Assembly (NCBI GenBank): GCA_003693705.1
Contig: RBZT01000338.1
Location: 1-64,000, forward strand
Reading direction: 5' to 3'
Length of the DNA stretch: 64,000 bases
Source: Polymyxa betae
Taxonomy: Eukaryota; Endomyxa; Phytomyxea; Plasmodiophorida; Plasmodiophoridae
A model generated the notes under the pieces. It was not told the DNA's origin, ran no database searches, and saw only the letters and a list, made by a program, of their open reading frames with translations. The translations under genes and the position numbers were made by a program. Of this stretch, positions 45,201-57,313 are shown one piece after another. The stretch's first letter is position 1. Each line of letters opens with the position of its first letter.

Positions 45201-48200
45201 AGACGTTGCAGTAATATCAATGCAGGCTGCTGTTGAGATCGTGACCCACCACTTAAAGTTCCCTGAACCAGGAATCAGCATACAAGTTCCGAGATGCAAA
45301 CGAAAACAGTGCAATTAGCGAAAACATTTACCTACTTTTGGGTCGAACAGATCGCCCTGGAAAGTGACACAGCGACGCTGTATGTGTTTGTCGAAAGTGA
45401 CGACTTTGGCCGTTTCAGGATCCCGACAAACAAATGTTTGCCCGAAAACATAGCGGATGGCGGCAGAAACCTAAAGCAAAATGGAGTCAGTGAAACCATA
45501 GAAACTTAGAAAACGGCAACAGAAGCAATGCAAAAGTTGAAGAATTTGTAGCCAAGTAGAAACACGCGATTCGACAATTTGCCGCATCAAGCGGCTCTAA
45601 CAATGCAACAAAGAGAAAAGTTTCATGATCCAAAATAGAGGACCAGCCCAAACAAATTATATGACATGATGAAGAATCGAGAATGAAAAATATAAAGAGA
45701 CGAAGAACGAAACGCAAACAATCCCTACCTCATCATCATAGCAAATAAGAGAGGTGGCTGGGAATACATTATCGTCCCCAACAAGATCAACAGCGCGTCG
45801 GATAGCGTTATCAGGCATATCTTGACCAGTGATCTTGTTTAGTGGGATAAATGTGACACGAGATTTCAGCCTTCCATTCTTTAGAAGAGCGGCACCGGTT
45901 ATATGCGTGTCCACAATAACATTGTAGAGACGACCTCCGGCTGTCACCTGGAAACCATATTAAGACTTGTTTCGACAGCACTTTTAGCAGCTCTCATAGC
46001 AAAGACAGACAGAAAACGCACTCAAATATGGATGAAGCATAATAACAATTAAAAAGAAAACACCCAGAGTTTTACCTCTAAAGCTACGGCGGAGTCAATG
46101 TTTCTGAGTTGAATGCGTTTTGCAACGCGCCCTTTAACGCTTGCAGGATCGAAGCGTTGACTGGGAGAGCTGTAATCAAATTCGAATCGGGCAGTCTGAT
46201 CAAGCACTGTTTCTATTTATACGAAATTATTGATTTAAAGAACTTACCTGAGAACGTAAACGGGCGACATTTTCACGAAGACGAACAACATCGTTATCCT
46301 TCGCGGTTATCTGAGCGTCAAGATCACGAAGTTGAGCAGACAATCTGAAAGCGCATGATTGGAATTGGAATACAATATCGTGGCCACGACAACAGTTTGA
46401 GTATCGCATTGAATTATTTGAGAGCAACAAAACCGAAACGTGGCTAAGCATATTGAGTCTACCACAGATGGTTTCAAATCGACGAAAAGTTCTTCGAATA
46501 GAAAGTGAAATGCAATGGAATTAAATGAACGTTACGTCTCAGGTTCAAGTCCATCAAGCTGACTCTGTTGAGAATCGATGCGTGAGCGCAGAGCCTCACG
46601 TTCTTGCACCAGACTGTGATACGCTGGCGCACAGCGCTGCAACGAGTCGGCATGTTCTGAGAGGCCGAGATTTAAAAATCGCAAAAATGGGAATCGATAA
46701 ACCACCAACCAGTTCTAGTTTTACGCAAATGGGCGAGCTTTGAAGCCGATTGTTTCTGAAGAGCAGTGCATTCAGCATTGCGTTTGTCAGCGTCCATCAG
46801 CTGAGCGGTTAAAGACCCAGCGCCATCTTCGGTCATAACAATGCCGATTGCCTCGCCTGTACGAAAACATATCAGAATATGAACACGGATGCAAAACAGC
46901 AAATCAACAATGTTAGTAGACGAAGGCAAAAAAAGGAATAACCACAGATCGAAATTTTGAGAACCTATAGAATGCATAAATGATAGAAAAATCCTGAGGC
47001 GTCACAAAATCTTGATAAAAATTTCAGTTTGCAAAAGTAACATGAATTTTTGCCGACCTTCGATAGCGTTGATACGATTCTGGAGGCTCTTCTTCTGCTT
47101 CTCCAACTCATCCCGAGCTTGAACCCGATCAGCATGTGCGCGAGTCTTGGTCTCAAGTTCAGACTGAGCCTCCTTCAGAGTCTTCGACATATGAGCCTGA
47201 TTAAGTTCTTCTTCGGCCAGTGACTTCTTCACATTGCTAAGGGTCGCATCGTGCTGCACGACCTTTTTTGCAGCTGTCGTAACTGATTCCTGGGCGAAAT
47301 TAACTTCGAGGTCGGAAGCATTCATAACAAAATATTACAGGTTTCTGGCAAACCAAACAAAGGGATGCAAAGATAGTGATCGAAACGTCGAGCACATAAA
47401 AGAGCAGACCACTAGAAACCGGAAAACCATGTCGGAGCAAAGGACAATCATAAACCCAAAATTGTACAGACGATGAGCCGAAATAACTTCAGACCGGAAA
47501 AAAATAAAAGAACTGCCTTCCTCACTTGTAAATCTTCGATGAGTTGTTTCGATTCTCGCGATATCAAGCGATCTGCACGCCCAATCTCCTCATTGATACC
47601 GTGGATTTGTTGAATAAGGTTCTCCTTCTGGTCTTGCAGCGAATTCAATGATTTCTGCATCGCAATGCTTCATTATTATAGGAAAGGATCAACGGACAGC
47701 TTATTCTTACAGTGAGATCGTCTTTGACGCTGTTGGAATCACAAAGTGCCCGTTCAGTCTGGAAGTACCGAAATGCAATAGTCCGACGTTCCAACCGTTG
47801 AATTTCTGTCATATTTGCGGACCTGTAACGGAAACATTCAGTATTGATGGTAACAAAGGGAAGAGCGCAATACCATTTCATGAACAAAGTGCATTCATGA
47901 CGAAGCTTAACCAGTTGAGGAGTGATTTCCTCCTTAAGGATTGTGTTGATCTCCGCAACCTGCATAAGAAAATGAGGCGAGAAAAAAAATTGCAAAAAAA
48001 TTTGGATCCTCAGTACAGAACGATATTCAGCCAGAGTCAATAGTTAAGACAAAATCAGAACCCAATTTAAAAAAGCCACCTTAAGGTCCTTCTTAGCGAT
48101 TGTGTTACAGGCAGCGATCTTCTTGGCCTCAAACATCTTTGTCCCTGCAGCTTCTTCGATCAAACCGAGGATTTCGATAGGCTTCATGTTGAGCACTTTG

Positions 48201-49333
48201 GTGATGCGGCCTTGCATAACAAGGAATGTTGGGTTTCTGTAGAAAATATCGAATTTAGCATTGAAGAGCATCAACAATCAAGCAAGTTCAAAGGCAAATG
48301 ACGAAAATATTGGCAAAAGAAGTTACAGCACAGGGGGATCACCACAAACGAAATGGACAGAAAAACACATGAGTACAAAAAATGAATCTGTAAATACGTA
48401 CTGAATATTAAGCTGAACCGATTGAAAGAGATTTTGAATTCGGTTGAGTTGGGCAGTATGACCATTGATAAGGTACTTGTTCTTGCCATTTACAACAACC
48501 TGGGAAAACAAGTCAGAAATAAGGATATTATCAACTAGACGGACAGAATCAAAAAAGAACACTCCACTTGGGCAAAGACAAAAGCGCAAAATTCGATCAT
48601 GCTTGAAGCGAGAGATTGTCAAAAGGATGAACTTCGCAAAAGCTCTCAGATACAAAATGGGTTCAAAATAGGGTTTGATCGCAACCTGTCGGGTGATGGA
48701 GAGCTTCCCACATTCTTCATAACCGATGGGACTTGATGCCCGATCGCTATTATCGAAGACAATAGTGACACTAGCCTTGGTAATACCTGCCTGGCCCTGC
48801 TTGTATACTAATTCGCGGAGACTACTGGCACGAACATTGCTCAGCTGACTGATACCCAGAACAAAGCAAATGGCATCCAAAATATTAGACTGAAAGAAAG
48901 GATTAGATATAGTCATTAATGAATATGTTGATATAAACAATCTGTATACAAAGCGAAGCCTTGGAACAGAAGCACAACGAGCTCTCATAAAAACAATGCT
49001 TGGAAAGTGCTTGAAAGCATCAAATGTAAAACAGTTTCGGAAAATTAAAAAAGTATCGCCAAAATGGATTTAGGTGAAGCTGAACAGAGAACAGACAAAT
49101 GATTCTATGTGGTAATTACGAACCTTTCCACTACCATTCTCTCCAGTAATAGCAGTGAAGCTCGGATCCCAGCCATTGATCACCGTTCGGGTTCCATAGG
49201 ATTTGAACCTGTACATTGACGTCAGTGAATGTATTGTAAACATCCATATACAGATTCAAGCCAATGCGTTGAAATCCAATTGCAAAAGCTCTGGTTATGC
49301 ATACCCGTCAATAATCAACTGGGTAATATGCAT
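42233..49333 (-). CDS. SMC2: Condensin subunit SMC2
   Basis: A complete 28-exon model, all phases consistent, gives 1176 aa (human SMC2 is about 1197). Exon ends: 49333-49305, 49208-49124, 48889-48686, 48499-48402, 48236-48080, 47959-47874, 47822-47711, 47654-47526, 47289-47058, 46856-46710, 46656-46536, 46344-46248, 46195-46076, 45947-45729, 45470-45336, 45262-45035, 44847-44740, 44511-44374, 44192-44088, 44038-43955, 43859-43731, 43680-43647, 43587-43436, 43303-43154, 43021-42923, 42850-42715, 42498-42391, 42321-42233. Walker A GENGSGKSN spans exons 2-3. The SMC hinge ([16 protein letters not shown]) is in exon 14. The signature LSGGQRS and Walker B YILDEVDAALD are in exons 26-27. The long arms are coiled coil. 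It is the condensin ATPase that compacts chromosomes in mitosis. [14 protein letters not shown] and the VLDGLEV end mark it as SMC2, not SMC3 or SMC4. Exon 22 is a 34-nt microexon after a GC-AG intron. Confidence 0.97.
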
Positions 49334-50809
49334 ATGGGTTGTAAGCGTCCACAAGGACTCGACAAAATGACTGGGGGCCGAAGCCGAAGATCAAGACGAT
49401 GACGACGACGGCGACGTCTGGACCACTGAACAGCCCAGGCGATAATGGGCGTGATGTTGAAGAGATAGCCCGCACACAATCTTAGCGGAACCCGCCAGAA
49501 ACGATTGTGCGCCAGTCTCGCAAAAATGTTCTCGGGTGTTGTAAATTTCAAACTCGGAAGTCAGAATGAAGTCAATGAACAGGAGGCGTCCACTATTCAG
49601 CGGCATAGAGCTTGTCATGGTCAATTATCCCTTTTTGTCATTTATTGAGAATCCATGCAAGCGAACCAGAATTTGAACGCGAACTAGGTGGTAAAACAAA
49701 ACCTAGAATTAATCCCATTGACCAGCAAAGTAGTACATATTCTGAAATAAAAAATCTTCTAACCCACTCAGTTTTTGGAAAAATTCGATTTGGTAGTTGT
49801 ATCAGGTAGTTTACATGCGATCGACTCACCTTTCAGTTCCTTCATCGAATTGCCGAACGGAGTGCAGCAATAATATCGTCCTTCTTATCAATATATGATT
49901 ACAACTTTGCTCATTTCGCTTTGAGTACAGGATCTATTTTACGTCAGAGGATGTCACGACTAACGTCGACGTCGGTCAAAAACACAGAGACGGGAAGACA
50001 CCCAGCAAACGTCTGATCAAGGGCGGGTTCTGATCGCATATCATCGTTGCTGTTCAGGGATCCCCCACGCTTTGTTGAGTGTCAATCAGGAAATTAGGAG
50101 TCTACTGCAGTGGGCCGGCATGCTGGCCCTTCGCATGGAGTTGGCCCATGAAGTCGCCGGGACTTCGATCGTGATTCCATGGCTGAACGCGACAGTGGTT
50201 TGTGTGACAGTCGGACGATTGCTGGTGTCGCCGAGCATCGGCAGGGCCATGGTCGCTCCGATCGCGATCCTATCAGAATCACCATGTCGTAGAGCGTTTG
50301 ATGCCGATTCGGTCCGGGGCCGGATCGTGTTTTTTATGCGGACGTCAGACGTGATGATTCGATCGCACTCGACATCGTATTCTCTGAGGGAGTTAGCGCC
50401 ATTGTTCGTAAGCAGACGCGCTGTTACAGATCACCGTTTTACAATTCGTCGCAAATGTCGTCCCAAACTGTTATTTAAACATTTTCAAGGACGGTATTTA
50501 TTAGTACATAGTGGTGGTAAAATAGTCTTCGCAAGCTGGTTTTTCGGTATTTTCACCCAAAACAAAAGTGTCGAATAACAATCCGATTGGGACCATTCCA
50601 CTTTTGAGATGCGATTTATCAGCAGAGAAGGCTTGTAATTTGCCTGGTTCTGTCCAGAAAATTTGAACAGATGGAGAGACACATCAGCGTCCAATAATAC
50701 AGCCAGATTGACAGATAAATATTGTGGTGCGGGATTTATTAACGAATGGGGGATGGGCTCGCACCAGATAGGCCCAGAACCCCAGCTGTAGTCTATCACT
50801 AAGTCCCCA
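49334..50809. other. Region between SMC2 and the BTB gene
   Basis: On the minus strand at about 49391-49616 an ATG opens a 73-74-codon frame (MTSSMPLNSGRLLFIDFIL), and a second frame overlaps it (FARLAHNRFWRVPLRLCAGY, hydrophobic). Either could be a small upstream gene or part of the SMC2 leader. At about 50080-50250 a minus-strand ATG gives a 55-codon frame (MALPMLGDTSNRPTVTQT), GC-rich and perhaps coding. None is firm. Confidence 0.35.
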
Positions 50810-51790
50810 TCAGCCCAGCAACAGACTGAGAACATTTGCTTGCGCCTTTGACACGAACTTGTACAGCAGGGCGTGCTGGACCTCGGCCTGTGGGCCGGAC
50901 CCAACAAACTGCAGCATGTCGGTGACGCGCTGCACTTCCAGTATGACCTCGCGCGTGACCCAGCGCTCCCACATGCGACCGTACATATTCATCACAAAAG
51001 CGATGCGATGATCGCCCTCGACGGTAATCGGTTCGTTGGACAATTCGGCGGTCGGATCGAGTCCGGCGCCGTACTTGACCATCGTATGAAACAGCAAGAC
51101 CGGGTCGATCTCGCTGACGCAAACGAGATCAGCGAACACTTCGGCGGCCGCCTCCGGTTCCATGCTGAACACAGCCTGGACGAGATCGGCGGCAGGATGA
51201 TGCACGAGCATGTATCGCAGCACGCTACGCTTCAGCAACGGTAAACCATGAAGCTCAGCGTAATCGAGGCCGCGACGATAGTTGGTCGGGCTCCATTTCA
51301 CAGGGACGGCGGCAATAACGGCGTCGCACTGGTCCCGAATCCGCTCCGATTGCATGAACTGAGCGACGGCGGCGATGGCGAACGAGCTGTAATGGGAATG
51401 TGGAACCGGTTTCGCAGCCGCCACGATGCCGTACGCCATCTGTAGATACAGCTCGAAGATCGCCAGACGATCCGGGACTGTTTCCTTGACAAACGCGATC
51501 GGAACTTTGATATCCGGCAGAGTGATGTTCATAGACATGGGTTCACCACGAACGCGGCGCGGATACCGAAGGAATGCCCGAACAAGCTCGCTCTGATCCT
51601 GGACGACATCTCGATGGACGTGGAAGACGCGCCCGTCGACGTTCAAGGCCAGGTCCGAGGTCGACTCGTTGTTAAAGAGACGGCGCAGGGCGCGTAGAGC
51701 CACGTCATAATCGCAGGGGACCCGTGACGACGACGACTGGGATGGCGACGGTAGCGCCGGCGGCGGGATGGCGGGACCGTCGGCCGCCAT
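50810..51790 (-). CDS. BTB/POZ domain protein with BACK-like helical C-terminus
   Basis: A single exon from the first ATG gives 326 aa; an upstream in-frame extension has no ATG. The N-terminus is a Pro/Ser-rich linker. BTB core: STSDLALNVDGRVFHVHRDV at about residues 45-65, a strand-rich middle with an insert (EPMSMNITLPDIKV), and FELYLQMAYGIV. The rest is helical (FAIAAVAQFMQSERIRDQCD, LHGLPLLKRSVLRYMLVHHP) like the BACK region of Cullin-3 adaptors. No Kelch repeats or other C-terminal module. Size and layout match the BTB gene at 25959 but the two differ clearly in sequence and exon number. GC-rich coding bias supports this frame over the antisense frames. Confidence 0.8.
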   Translation of the reverse strand: MAADGPAIPPPALPSPSQSSSSRVPCDYDVALRALRRLFNNESTSDLALNVDGRVFHVHRDVVQDQSELVRAFLRYPRRVRGEPMSMNITLPDIKVPIAFVKETVPDRLAIFELYLQMAYGIVAAAKPVPHSHYSSFAIAAVAQFMQSERIRDQCDAVIAAVPVKWSPTNYRRGLDYAELHGLPLLKRSVLRYMLVHHPAADLVQAVFSMEPEAAAEVFADLVCVSEIDPVLLFHTMVKYGAGLDPTAELSNEPITVEGDHRIAFVMNMYGRMWERWVTREVILEVQRVTDMLQFVGSGPQAEVQHALLYKFVSKAQANVLSLLLG

Positions 51791-51887
51791 GGACAGATAA
51801 AACTGAGAACCGAAAGAAACACCAAATTGCGACAGACTGAAGACCAATCTTCGCAGTTTTTTATAACGCAGTTTTCTTCTGCATTTC

Positions 51888-51928
51888 GGCGATTTTGGAC
51901 GATTTTACGGCGATTTTGGACGATTTTA
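51888..51928. repeat. Two tandem copies of a 21-bp unit
   Basis: GGCGATTTTGGACGATTTTA occurs twice with one base between, about 100 bases upstream of the BTB start codon, in its putative leader or promoter. Confidence 0.8.
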
Positions 51929-52160
51929 CACTGAGAACTGAGAACTTTAGAAACGCAACCATTGCAGTTTCAGTGGCGATTTCGATTTTTGACTGACAGA
52001 GAAAGAAGTGAATCTTATCAGCTCGCATTTTTGAACTTGACAGAGCTAAAGATATATTTTTGGCTCGCGAATGTACTGTTCATGCTCCTGCAATAGCAAT
52101 TAAATCCCGTCCCTTTCTGTCTTATTTCGGGACAGAGTACGGTCAAAAGCTTGTACTTAC

Positions 52161-52352
52161 CTTTGGCCAAATACCCATATTTTCTTCACAGCCGTATTGG
52201 ATTGAGGAAAACTGTTTTCGCGATTTGCGCAATGTATAATTATAGAAGTAGCTGACCAGTTCAAAGAGAGAAATCGGATTGTTACATGCGATCCTTTTGA
52301 CAGCGCAAACAGCCCATCCAGCCATTAGGGGATTGCACGGAATCAAGGCAAA
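52161..52352 (-). CDS. Orphan 64-codon exon with strong splice sites
   Basis: On the minus strand an acceptor ATTCGCAG and a consensus donor AAAG|GTAAGT bound exactly 64 open codons (phase 0 at both ends), reading FALIPCNPLMAGWAVCAVKR and ending ENMGIWPK. No family was recognised. Neighbouring exons could not be found; the BTB gene begins 370 bases downstream on the same strand and could share a 5' exon with it, but no junction that keeps its frame was convincing. Confidence 0.35.
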
Positions 52353-54890
52353 CTGCGAATGCCTCAGCTCTGTTCGCTGACTTTCCGTTTAATTGGCTTC
52401 CGTGCTCAACTTCAAACTTTACTGTGTAGGAGTTCCTAAATTGAAAGTCCAGTTCTCGGAATCATTTTATCCACTGAATCGCCGACAGCATCTTGTAAGT
52501 CCGCAATTTTCATCACATAACGCAGTGTAAAAGTTAAAAGAAAGTGATATCGGCATCTCAGAGGCTTTCTGATTACTCAGGCCTGCCTATCCTACCTCCT
52601 CTAGGTTTTACCGAAATGGTCGATCAACGGTTTTATTCTCTGAATGGGTGAAATACTGCGAGCTCTGAAAACGGCAGTTGGAGCTTCTGATGATCAGCAA
52701 GGTGATGCGACAACGTACTGCCCGTTGATATCAATAATCTAGTCGAACCCAATGCAATCCAATATGCACTCAAAGGTCTCGTTTCAAGTAGGGTCGACAA
52801 CTTGCTGTTCCGCGTGATGGGTTCCAGCGACAATTCGTCTCTATTTGAAAACGATGGTCGGACACTTTGGTGATGTTTTAAATGACGGATCACACAGTTC
52901 CTTCTGGTGCGCAGAAAGGAGACAACAAGCCATGAGAACCAGAAACGCTCAGTTCTGCTCGCACATAGGATTGCAGTCGTGGAAAGCCCATAGAAAAGTC
53001 GATCACATGACCCATGCAGCAGCTGAGTTCGAGGCAAATGTGGACCGGCAAAATATAGACGCCCGGGACTTGAACCGAGCATTGAACTATCGTATAATTA
53101 CTATCCAGTGGTAGTAGAGGGGAGACTTTCAGCTACTGCTGTAAATATGCAGGCAAGTATAAGAACATTGGAGGTGGAATTTAGAATGGGGTCAATGCAG
53201 GCAACAAGGATTCCTGCCAAATCAACTCCTCTTCAGGTCCTCCACAGACCTCCCAGAATCTCCCGCAACGCCTTTCGAACCTCGAAATAATCACCACAGG
53301 GCCTTCGCTGCCATCGCCGTTGCCTCCCACCGGCGAATTTTAATCAATACTCGGAAGAATCAACCCCCTTCCTCCCCTTGACTCAACTTCATTTGTTTTC
53401 AAGTGATACTTTTGCTAAGCAAACAATGTTAGGTACTACATGAAAACATCCATCAAAACAGATACACTAAAAGAGACGCCAAATAATTCAGTTGGAGATA
53501 TCATAAAATAGATGAAATTTGGGTTAATTCAGAGTTAGAACAGCCATATCGGATTTTAGTTCCAGACAAGAAATCAGATATGTTTAACAGTGAAATTCTG
53601 CATGAAACGAACCGTCGTTTGTTGTATGATGTTTTTGCTTTCTTCGTTATACGATGCCGTTTTTGCTTTCTTTGTAGAAACCCCAAGAAACGAGCCAATG
53701 ATGATAGATGGAGACTGCAGAGCGATAAATTAGAGAGGAAACAGTTGCAGATTCAGAACAGCATAGAGCTCTATTGTCTTAGCAAGCATTTCTTCATTAA
53801 TTGGATGACAATGAGACCTTCTCTGACTAATTGATCTAACGATGGGTGCAAATCGAGTGACAAACGTCAATCTGCCCAAAGTTGAACGAGTTGCAGAAAT
53901 CAGGACATCCTGCATTAGCGGGAAATGTGGCGACGACTAGATGACTGCCTCGTTGAACATCGAGGGACTTTTTGAAGTACCAGTCATGAATGTGTTGTAG
54001 GTAGCTCGTGTCATTATTCCCGAATCGTCAACATTACCACCGCGTACAGTGGGAAGGTGGCAACAAGAAACTTTGAATCGAAGGATTCGTTGGACGATGT
54101 GCAAGTGGCTGGACTCGGAATTCGAAGTCCCGTATCTGTTTGAGTGGAACGAAGAATGGCGAATACGGAGGAATTCGCAACCCAAGAGGAGCTGATGTCA
54201 TTATTTACAATAAAAAGTTATATATATGATGATTATGTCAATATTTAGCTGAAATTACACACGCTATAGTCAATTCATTAATAAAGCCCATGCCGCTATT
54301 GGTGATTCATAGTTGTATGGCTTATTCCCTTCTCAAGCATCATGGCGCCGATGTAGATTTTGAAGGTGTGCTTGAGTCGCTCGTCGTCATCGTTGCGGTG
54401 AGGGCGTCGGGTGGGGGAATTATTTGAATCTGGATGGATTGGCCGGAACGCTCAGGATGTTTTCAGAATGGATTGCTGAGAAGCTGCAGTGTAGGGTTTT
54501 GTTGACTGCATTGAAGAACAATTTTAATCCATCCCCAATGTGCGTGTCTTGTACCTGCTTATACAACTTATCCATAAGCTACCCCAGGTATCACAGCGTT
54601 TTGACAAACAGAGCGAATGCGCGACCACTCTGTAGCCTTAAGACTTAATATTGAGAGAGAGAGAGAGAGCGCGAGAGAGAGGCCTCTCCAGGGATACTTC
54701 AGTACCATTATTCTACTTTGACGTTCTTTCGAATGATTTGAGCTCCAATTTGATTGACTTCATATCTCAACAGATCGCGATTTTCATTATTTATCAGCAG
54801 TTCCTGTGGACATGTATAAAAGACTCTTTTTGGTAAACACGTGATCTGAATTTTGGGATTCTGAACCGTTTGTAGAAAACACCCAGTATA
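52353..54890. other. Region without a supported gene
   Basis: Frames on both strands overlap at 52633-53110 without a recognisable product. At about 54297-54395 a plus-strand stretch reads MAYSLLKHHGADVDFEGVLE and ends at a good donor (GCG|GTGAGG), but no partner exon was found. A pure GA repeat is at 54653. Confidence 0.35.
54653..54682. repeat. GA-rich microsatellite
   Basis: About 15 GA dinucleotides, interrupted once by GCGC. Confidence 0.9.
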
Positions 54891-55241
54891 TCAAAAAAAC
54901 GATACATAGAAAATTAGATAACAGGCTGTTTCTTGTCTAATTCTACTGTAGCAACTACCGGTTATACCTGACTCCAACAACAGCCAAGAAAAGAGAATGA
55001 AACGAAGATTGTCAGCAAAAAGTCCAGCTGCCTTGGTAGCGATGCCACAAGAATCTCTTCTATTGCGACATAAATCGTAAGTTTTGAAGTTGATCGCCAA
55101 TCGAGGACCCTCACCATCAGTAGACCGGAGATCAACCTTCGCCATGCATGCTCCGCAAAGAATCGCCCCCGGGTCTGTGTCGTCGGGCACCAACGCCACC
55201 CGAAGTCTTTTATCGTGGAAGTCTACCTCGTGATGTCGCAA
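54891..55241 (-). CDS. Possible terminal exon of a small membrane protein
   Basis: After an acceptor-like CGATTAG the minus strand is open for 115 codons, reading EVDFHDKRLRVALVPDDTD, then a CGAC pair, DLCRNRRDSCG and a hydrophobic tail (LRFILFSWLLLESGI). No ATG is in frame. A diverged copy of its 3' part recurs near 59370-59460, so it belongs to the duplicated neighbourhood of the phytochelatin synthase genes. It could be a pseudogene. Confidence 0.3.
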   Translation of the reverse strand: MRHHEVDFHDKRLRVALVPDDTDPGAILCGACMAKVDLRSTDGEGPRLAINFKTYDLCRNRRDSCGIATKAAGLFADNLRFILFSWLLLESGITGSCYSRIRQETACYLIFYVSFF

Positions 55242-55677
55242 TCTAATCGACGGTCATCATCAAAAGGTGAAAAACAGAGGCGGTATTTTGATTTCAAACC
55301 AATTGTGCACATTTTGTCGCTTACTCAATGTTAATTCGATGCATTACAGAATCACTATTCTGGTGATCAGGATGGATTTACTCGGAGATGGGGCGATACA
55401 ATCGCCTATGCAAAGTTCAGCACTAACCACTGTCCTGGAAAAGGCGGGAATTTGCCTGTTTGCGAATCTCACCAAAAACTGCATCTATTGTCATCCATTC
55501 CTTCTCTATTTGACACTCAATGGAAATGTTCGTCACCGCTCTCCGTCCTGTTGTCTACTCGTATTCAATTGATAATTTATCGAAGATTGAAGCCTTCATA
55601 TTTTGCGTCGTGCTCCATGAACTTCTATCATCTTAAGATCTACAAGATGTCTGAAGCAGATTGTGGACTTGGTTTTA

Positions 55678-56586
55678 TTATTGATCAGCTCGGAGCCGAA
55701 CGCTGACAAATCCGCGTTTTTCCGGGACTGCCGATGTGTCCATAGCACGAAATAGGTCGGTTAATGTTACCCAGACCGCAGGGTATTTATGTTTCGTTAC
55801 GTCCAGGACCAAAGCCCGATCCGTAGCTGGATGAAATGCGGCTATCGGTGAGAAATGTCCACCTTGGAGCTGTAGGACGCGACCCCTTTCGTAGTTGATC
55901 ACAACAAACGCGTTCTCGTTATAGGCACTATGAACGACATGCTCACGAAACTCTGAAAGATCCGAATAGTCCGCATGATGCACTTCGGCCGTAACATTGC
56001 CATCACCAGCAGCTTCAAGAGTAACTGAAAAGTAACATTATTTCTCAGAATTCATCATGTGAAGAGACTAAGGGTCGCTGAACTGTTATCAAACGCCTTA
56101 CAGCAGTCTTCAAAAAACTCTGAAAAAACAAGGTTTTGGTGACAGGCGCAGTGTTAAACATTGGCGCAGTTTTCAGAAAACAGATTTATCAAGGAATCTG
56201 TTACCTGCGAGCTGGTCCAGGGTCATCCCCTCCTTGTGAACAATGGACTCGTTTATGACTTGGCGGACCTGCGGCATGACAAGCAGATTGGACTGTGTGA
56301 AATATCCGTATCGAGCCGGGAACGTTTCCATCGTTGGTCCGGGAAGGCCGAGTGCATTCAGCACACAGACGGACGTGGCCACACCACAGAATGTTGCAAG
56401 AATCTGTTTCTCCCAGTGTGCCATGATTTTCGTGAATGACACCTGACCATCCTGTAGACAATCGATCAGAAGCTGCCTGCCTTCTGCCGATTCGAATGAG
56501 ATCAAATTCGGCGGCAGCGGGAGCCTCTGGCACGAGACCACCAACGACAGCGTAACATAAACCAGCACAGGCAACGTAAACGTCAT
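55678..56586 (-). CDS. Secreted phytochelatin synthase, copy A
   Basis: Exons 56586-56205 and 56024-55678 (phase 1) give 242 aa. A signal peptide (MTFTLPVLVYVTLSLVVSC) precedes the phytochelatin synthase catalytic domain, a papain-like fold that joins gamma-glutamyl-cysteine units of glutathione. The catalytic triad is visible: Cys67 in ATFCGVAT, His184 in GGHFSPIAAFH and Asp202 in LVLDV. The ALGLPGP and KYPAVWVTL segments match the family. It is catalytic-domain only, without the Cys-rich C-terminal half of plant enzymes, as in bacterial homologs, but it has an intron. A secretion signal is unusual, since plant enzymes are cytosolic; it may act on glutathione outside the cell or in a vacuole. 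The start is the ATG before the signal; an earlier in-frame GTG was ignored. Confidence 0.92.
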
Positions 56587-57313
56587 GGGTTCGAGCTGTT
56601 CTTTAGCGTACCACACTGCCAGACGAACAAAACAACGCGCAGAGGGATCTGCGATGGATTAGACTGGACCAGCTCAAACTGCAGGGACGGAGTGAGGACG
56701 TTCTTACTGTGTCACGTAACACCTAGTTGCGAGTTACAGGTCGAAGGGTTGCTTCCTAGACTAGGCTAGGCTGTATCAAAGCTGAATCGGTGATGTACGA
56801 ATCAGTCGGTGAATACGAGAGGTTGGCGTCACGGATTTCAGGACTGCAAGATGGACGTGAGCTAGGTACTAATTCGGTAATTCCACTGATGCCCCGGGCG
56901 GCTGCTCCTAACGTAATTCTGCAAATTCATACAAGCGTATGATGATGAATCTGGGAAAAAGCTCTGACGAAGAGAAAAACAACGCCTGTTAGTAACATTT
57001 GATGAAAAGATAAGTACATGAAAAAAGAGGCTCAGCTCCCGCAGACCTTCCTGCGCCTTTCTCCAAGTCCGCAACGTATCTATTTGACTACTGTCAGTCT
57101 ATCACCACAAACAGGATTCTCTCTGTCATCCAGTCGTTCCCAATTTGACACTCAATGAAAACGCCCATCACCAGTTCTCTGTCCTGTTGTCTAAACGTAA
57201 TCAATTGGTAACTTATTGGACATTGAAATCTTCCTTTTTTGCGTCGTGCTCCAATGAACTTCTATCATCTTAAGATCAATCAGAGGTTTGATCAAGATTG
57301 TGGACTTGGTTTA

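Noticed and set aside
42233-49333. SMC3 or SMC4 identity
   Set aside because: The signature stretches (GENGSGKS with [18 protein letters not shown]-free hinge, TVLDGLE, then FVDGVSTV at the end) are those of SMC2.
50873-51445. Plus-strand open frames over the BTB gene
   Set aside because: Antisense shadows of a GC-rich coding exon; the BTB motifs are on the minus strand.
53040-53115. B-box-like GGTTCAAGTCC on the minus strand, possible tRNA
   Set aside because: The T stem does not pair and no acceptor or anticodon stem can be formed.
55267-55572. Plus-strand 101-codon frame upstream of PCS copy A
   Set aside because: Begins in a region of poor coding quality, no family; the duplicated counterpart near 57100 does not keep the frame.
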